NCBI GenBank assembly: GCA_031264825.1
Contig: JAISDL010000179.1
Coordinates: 1-17,565, forward strand
Direction: 5' to 3'
From: Accumulibacter sp.
GTDB taxonomy: Bacteria; Pseudomonadota; Gammaproteobacteria; Burkholderiales; Rhodocyclaceae
Length of the DNA stretch: 17,565 nucleotides
The number at the start of each line of letters is the position of its first letter. Positions within the stretch are counted from its first letter, which is position 1. Below, piece after piece: positions 15,173 through 17,565 of this stretch. The notes under the pieces were generated by a model. The model had not been told where the DNA came from and searched no databases. It saw only the letters and a list, made by a program, of their open reading frames with translations. A program made the translations under genes and the position numbers.

Positions 15173-15249
15173 GCAAGCCGCCGACGATGGGCCTGGGCAA
15201 GGCGAGGAACGCAGGGGTTTACGGTTTTTTCGCGGGATCGCTCGCATGA
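15169..15249 (+). CDS. Possible 26-codon coupled small ORF
   Basis: A GTG at 15169 overlaps the rnhB stop (GTGA), and the frame runs 26 codons to a TGA at 15247-15249 that overlaps the next gene's ATG (ATGA). It therefore tiles the gap between rnhB and the methyltransferase exactly. The peptide begins MSKPPTMGLGKARN and ends GVYGFFAGSLA; I recognise no family. It could be a translational coupler, a small protein, or chance: both overlaps can arise easily in a 73-base gap. No Shine-Dalgarno is apparent. Confidence 0.2.
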   Translation: MSKPPTMGLGKARNAGVYGFFAGSLA

Positions 15250-16049
15250 AGTCCATCAGCTCGCGCGCGAATCCGCGCTTCAAGACGCTGAAAAAGCTCT
15301 TGGGGAACCGGCGGAAAAAAACCGGCCCGATCCTTCTCGAAGGTTTGCACCTCGTCGAAAGCTATATCGACCGCACCCCCGTGCCGGTCGAATTCTTCGT
15401 CAGCGAAAAAGGCATGCGAAACCCGGAAGTCGCGCGCTTTCTGGAAGACGCGAACGCGGAAACGAATTTCACACTCCTCTCCGACGCGCTCTTTGACGAA
15501 ATAGCGACGCTCGAAGCGCCGAGCGGAATCATGGCGCTCGCCGACCGTCCGCTCCCCGAAGGTGACGCGGCGGACGACGCAGACGCCGTTCTGCTCGACG
15601 GAATCCAGGACCCCGGGAACCTTGGGTCGATTTTTCGGAGCGCGGCGGCGGCGGGCGTGCGTCAAATCCTTCTTTCGCCGGACTGCGCGCAAGCGTGGTC
15701 GCCGAAAACCCTGCGCGCGGGGATGGGCGCGCATTTTCAGCTCAGCCTCCATGAAAACGCCGACCTGCCCGCCTTCCTTGCTGCGTACAAAGGGCAGGCG
15801 GTGCTGACGGCACTCGAATCGAAAACGGATTTGTATTCGCTGAACCTGAAAGCGACGACCGCCTGGGTCTTCGGGAGCGAAGGGCAGGGCGTCGGCCCCC
15901 GGCTTCTGGAAGCCGTCGCGCTCCGCGTGAAGATACCGATGCCGGGGAAGGTCGAATCGCTCAACGTCGCCGCCGCCGCGTCCGTCTGCCTGTTTGAAAT
16001 GGTGAGGCAGAGGACTGAGTCGGCGTTATTCCAGCAAAAGCGGCTCTGA
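15246..16049 (+). CDS. TrmH/SpoU-family RNA 2'-O-methyltransferase
   Basis: The product resembles SPOUT-superfamily TrmH methyltransferases, which use S-adenosylmethionine to methylate ribose 2'-OH in rRNA or tRNA. The 267-residue protein has an N-terminal substrate-binding domain (about 1-100; ILLEGLHLVESYID near residue 29) and a C-terminal knotted domain with motif 1 DGIQDPGNLGSIFRSA (118-133, with Asn125 and Arg131), motif 2 VFGSEGQGVG (208-217) and motif 3 IPMPGKVESLNVAAAASVCL (230-249), all intact. The target nucleotide cannot be told from the sequence, so I give no symbol. It is transcribed in the same direction as rnhB, and the gene after it is convergent, so it probably ends the transcription unit. 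Confidence 0.9.
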   Translation: MKSISSRANPRFKTLKKLLGNRRKKTGPILLEGLHLVESYIDRTPVPVEFFVSEKGMRNPEVARFLEDANAETNFTLLSDALFDEIATLEAPSGIMALADRPLPEGDAADDADAVLLDGIQDPGNLGSIFRSAAAAGVRQILLSPDCAQAWSPKTLRAGMGAHFQLSLHENADLPAFLAAYKGQAVLTALESKTDLYSLNLKATTAWVFGSEGQGVGPRLLEAVALRVKIPMPGKVESLNVAAAASVCLFEMVRQRTESALFQQKRL

Positions 16050-16068
16050 CGACGCGCGATCTTGGTGG

Positions 16069-16088
16069 GGCACGGCGCGCCGTGCCCA
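16069..16088. repeat. Perfect 20-base palindrome (REP-like)
   Basis: The sequence GGGCACGGCGCGCCGTGCCC is its own reverse complement. It starts 20 bases after the methyltransferase stop and would form a strong GC hairpin in RNA from either strand. No T-run follows on the plus strand, so it looks more like a repetitive extragenic palindrome than a classic terminator, but it could stabilise or end the upstream message. Confidence 0.6.
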
Positions 16089-16101
16089 GCGGCGGTATAG
16101 G

Positions 16102-16129
16102 TTGGTGGTGAGCTATGCTACCCCCAACG
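16102..16129. repeat. Second short foldback element
   Basis: GTTGGTGGT (16102-16110) pairs with ACCCCCAAC (16121-16129) with one mismatch, and AGC (16112-16114) pairs with GCT (16118-16120) around a TAT loop, with one bulged G. It lies between the 20-base palindrome and the large foldback repeat, so the whole convergent intergenic region is built of self-complementary pieces. Confidence 0.45.
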
Positions 16130-16141
16130 ATTCCGCAGGCT

Positions 16142-16260
16142 TATCAGGAATCAGGAGACGGGAAACAGGAGACAGATGAAAACCGATCGGTGTTTTGTTG
16201 ATTCTTCTCCGGCCGAAGGCCGCAAGAATTTTCTGTCTCCTGTCTCCTGATCTCTGATCA
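16142..16260. repeat. Foldback interspersed repeat, copy B
   Basis: This copy shares a 28-base identical core (16168-16195) with copy A at 652-679, including ACCGATCGGT at 16182-16191. Its outer arms, about 16142-16178 and 16229-16260, are imperfect inverted repeats of CAGGAGACA-like units. An inner stem ATTCTT (16201-16206) / AAGAAT (16224-16229) and a tip stem CGGCC (16210-16214) / GGCCG (16218-16222) around GAA complete the foldback. The tip loop is shorter than in copy A. The right end overlaps the smpB stop codon at 16258-16260. Lying between convergent genes, it could act as a bidirectional terminator. Confidence 0.75.
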
Positions 16261-16704
16261 GGCTCGCTGGCGTAGAATTCTTTCCTTCTCGCGGTTCCAG
16301 TCGCGCTCTTTTTCAGATTCCCGTTTGTCGTACTGCTTTTTCCCCTTGGCGAGGCCGATTTCGGCCTTGATGCGACCGTGCTGGAAGTGCAGGTCGAGCG
16401 GGATCAGCGCGTACCCGGCGCGCTCGACGCGACCGATCAGCTTGCTGATCTGCTTTCTGTGCAGGAGCAGTTTTCGCGTACGCACTGGGTCGGGTCTGAC
16501 GTGCGTCGACGCTTCGGGAAGTGGCGTGATGTGCATCCCGAACAAAAACATCTCGCCGCCGTGCAGGATCACGTAGGATTCCTTGATGTTCGCGCGCCCC
16601 GACCGGATCGCCTTGACTTCCCATCCTTCGAGCGCAAGCCCCGCCTCGAATTTCTCTTCGATGAAATAATCGTGGAAGGCTTTTCTGTTCGTGGGGAGGC
16701 TCAT
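16258..16704 (-). CDS. smpB: SsrA-binding protein SmpB
   Basis: SmpB binds tmRNA and brings it to stalled ribosomes for trans-translation. The 148-residue product, on the minus strand, has the usual N-terminal RKAFHDYFIEEKFEAGLAL and GWEVKAIRSGRANIKESYV, then a core with YALIPLDLHFQHGRIKAEIG and the conserved basic GLAKGKKQYDKRES block. The C-terminal tail is Lys/Arg/Glu-rich, as needed to enter the mRNA channel. The start is the ATG at 16702-16704, without a clear Shine-Dalgarno. The TGA stop coincides with the outer edge of foldback copy B. The tmRNA gene is not in the window. The smpB / ratA-rnfH divergence is shared with E. coli. Confidence 0.96.
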   Translation of the reverse strand: MSLPTNRKAFHDYFIEEKFEAGLALEGWEVKAIRSGRANIKESYVILHGGEMFLFGMHITPLPEASTHVRPDPVRTRKLLLHRKQISKLIGRVERAGYALIPLDLHFQHGRIKAEIGLAKGKKQYDKRESEKERDWNREKERILRQRA

Positions 16705-16799
16705 GGCGGCAGTGTCGGCAATGTTATAATTTCATCAGGAAGCGCGTAATCAACCGCAGTTTCCAGAAAAACTTCAATAATACAGGATTCGCGCGGACG
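16705..16799. promoter_or_regulatory. Divergent smpB / ratA promoter region
   Basis: These 95 bases separate the two divergent starts and are less GC-rich than their surroundings, so they should hold both promoters. On the plus strand, TATAAT lies at 16725-16730, but no convincing -35 precedes it. On the minus strand, TTGATT (16748-16753) and TATAAC (16723-16728) are 19 bases apart, a weak sigma70-like pair that could drive smpB. The two -10 candidates overlap. I make no firm choice. Confidence 0.35.
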
Positions 16800-17249
16800 A
16801 TGCGGGCAGCCAAAGTTGAAAAATCGGTTTTGATCGAACGCTCGGCAAAGCAGATGTTCGATCTTGTCGAAAATATCGAAAGCTACCCGAAATTTCTGCC
16901 GTGTTGCGGCGGCACCCGTGTCGATTACCGCGACGACAAAAAAACGATCGCGACGCTCTACGTCGATTTTCTGAGCATCCGCTCCAGCCTGACGACCGAG
17001 AATGAAAAAAACTATCCCGAAAGGATGAGCTTGAGGCTTGTGAGAGGGCCTTTCCGCCATCTCGACGGCGTCTGGAATTTCAATCGGCTCGCCGAGAATG
17101 CGTGCAAGGTCGATTTCTCCCTGTCCTACGCTTTTTCGAGCCGCGTGCTTGAAAAGCTTCTCGCGCCGATGTTCGGAACGCTCGCGGATACGTTTGTCGA
17201 GGCGTTCGTGAAACGCGCGAACGAAGTTTACGGAGCGGCGAATGGCTGA
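16800..17249 (+). CDS. ratA: RatA / COQ10-type START-domain protein
   Basis: The 149-residue product belongs to the polyketide cyclase/START family. In E. coli, RatA was described as inhibiting 70S ribosome formation, while its homologue COQ10 binds ubiquinone; which role holds here is not visible. Family features are VEKSVLIERSAKQMFDLVENIESYPKFLP, given here in parts: the N-terminal VEKSVLIERSA, then MFDLVENIESYPKFLPCC, then GPFRHLDGVWNF and FSLSYAFSSRVLEKLLAPMF. The start is the ATG at 16800, with no strong Shine-Dalgarno. It overlaps rnfH by eight bases, as in many Proteobacteria where smpB, ratA and rnfH are grouped. Confidence 0.92.
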   Translation: MRAAKVEKSVLIERSAKQMFDLVENIESYPKFLPCCGGTRVDYRDDKKTIATLYVDFLSIRSSLTTENEKNYPERMSLRLVRGPFRHLDGVWNFNRLAENACKVDFSLSYAFSSRVLEKLLAPMFGTLADTFVEAFVKRANEVYGAANG

Positions 17250-17565
17250 TTCGATCACCGTCGAAGTCGTCTACCCCCTGAAGGAAAAACAGGAGATTTT
17301 CAGCCTCCGCTTGCCCGAAGGCGCAACGGTTGCGCAAGCGATCGAATCTTCGGGAATTCTCCTGAAATACCCCGAAATCGACCTGACGAAAAACAAGGTC
17401 GGCGTTTTCTCGAAACTCTCGAAGCCCGATACGCCGTTAAAAGACAAGGATCGCGTCGAAATCTACCGTCCTCTGATCGCCGACCCGAAAGAAGTCCGAA
17501 AACAGCGCGCCGCCGAAGGAAAAACGATGAAAAAGGGCGTGGGCGAGGCGGGCGGTGAAAAGTAA
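17242..17565 (+). CDS. rnfH: RnfH/RatB family ubiquitin-fold protein
   Basis: The 107-residue product is a small beta-grasp protein of the RnfH (RatB) family. Recognisable segments are ITVEVVYPLKEKQEIFSLRL, EGATVAQAIESSGI, and the conserved VGVFSKLSKPDTPLKDKDRV and EIYRPLIADPKEVRKQRA. The tail is short and Lys/Gly-rich. The function of this family is poorly known; it was named for association with rnf genes in some bacteria and forms a conserved pair with ratA. It starts at an ATG within the end of ratA (eight-base overlap), and its TAA is the last three bases of the window. In Betaproteobacteria guaB often follows, but that lies outside. Confidence 0.93.
   Translation: MADSITVEVVYPLKEKQEIFSLRLPEGATVAQAIESSGILLKYPEIDLTKNKVGVFSKLSKPDTPLKDKDRVEIYRPLIADPKEVRKQRAAEGKTMKKGVGEAGGEK

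Noticed and set aside
16800..17565. ratA-rnfH as a toxin-antitoxin module
   Set aside because: The RatA/RatB names suggest this, but the pair is a conserved core gene pair; the COQ10-like and ubiquitin-fold assignments are better supported, and nothing in the sequence indicates toxin-antitoxin behaviour.

Overview
The window is a core-genome segment of a Gram-negative bacterium, most likely a betaproteobacterium. The gene order rpsB-tsf-pyrH-frr-uppS-cdsA-dxr-rseP-bamA-skp-lpxD-fabZ-lpxA-lpxB-rnhB-(SpoU methyltransferase), then smpB divergent from ratA-rnfH, is the arrangement I know from Betaproteobacteria; no genus can be assigned from sequence alone. GC is near 60% by sampling, with many GCG, CGC, TCG and GTC codons. 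The left edge differs, at about 49% GC over the first 600 bases by line count.

Layout: 1-615 is the 3' part of an unrecognised multi-span membrane protein gene. 616-936 has no gene but holds a foldback repeat (copy A), a candidate promoter and a structured rpsB leader. 937-15172 is a tightly packed co-directional block of fifteen genes with several start/stop overlaps: translation (rpsB, tsf, frr), UMP phosphorylation (pyrH), lipid carrier and phospholipid precursors (uppS, cdsA), isoprenoid entry (dxr), envelope stress proteolysis and outer-membrane protein assembly (rseP, bamA, skp), lipid A and fatty acid synthesis (lpxD, fabZ, lpxA, lpxB) and RNase HII (rnhB). A TrmH/SpoU methyltransferase gene follows (15246-16049), separated by a 26-codon gap that is itself an open frame. 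16050-16257 has no gene and consists largely of three foldback elements, the last being copy B of the repeat at 628-757. smpB runs on the minus strand towards it, and ratA-rnfH diverge from smpB to the window end.

The genes work together mainly in building the cell envelope: DXP reductoisomerase feeds isoprenoids to undecaprenyl diphosphate synthase, CdsA supplies CDP-diacylglycerol, LpxA/D/B and FabZ share the hydroxyacyl-ACP pool, and RseP, BamA and Skp govern outer-membrane protein biogenesis. The translation genes at the front are the usual companions.

I found no new multi-gene system; the protein-coding core is ordinary and intact. What deserves a second look is mostly non-coding: the paired foldback repeats flanking the cluster, the rpsB leader hairpins, the rpsB-tsf hairpins and the palindromes after the methyltransferase gene. 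Smaller protein-level points are the LpxA ruler residue, a BamA cysteine pair, a changed RNase HII loop and the unknown membrane gene at the left edge.
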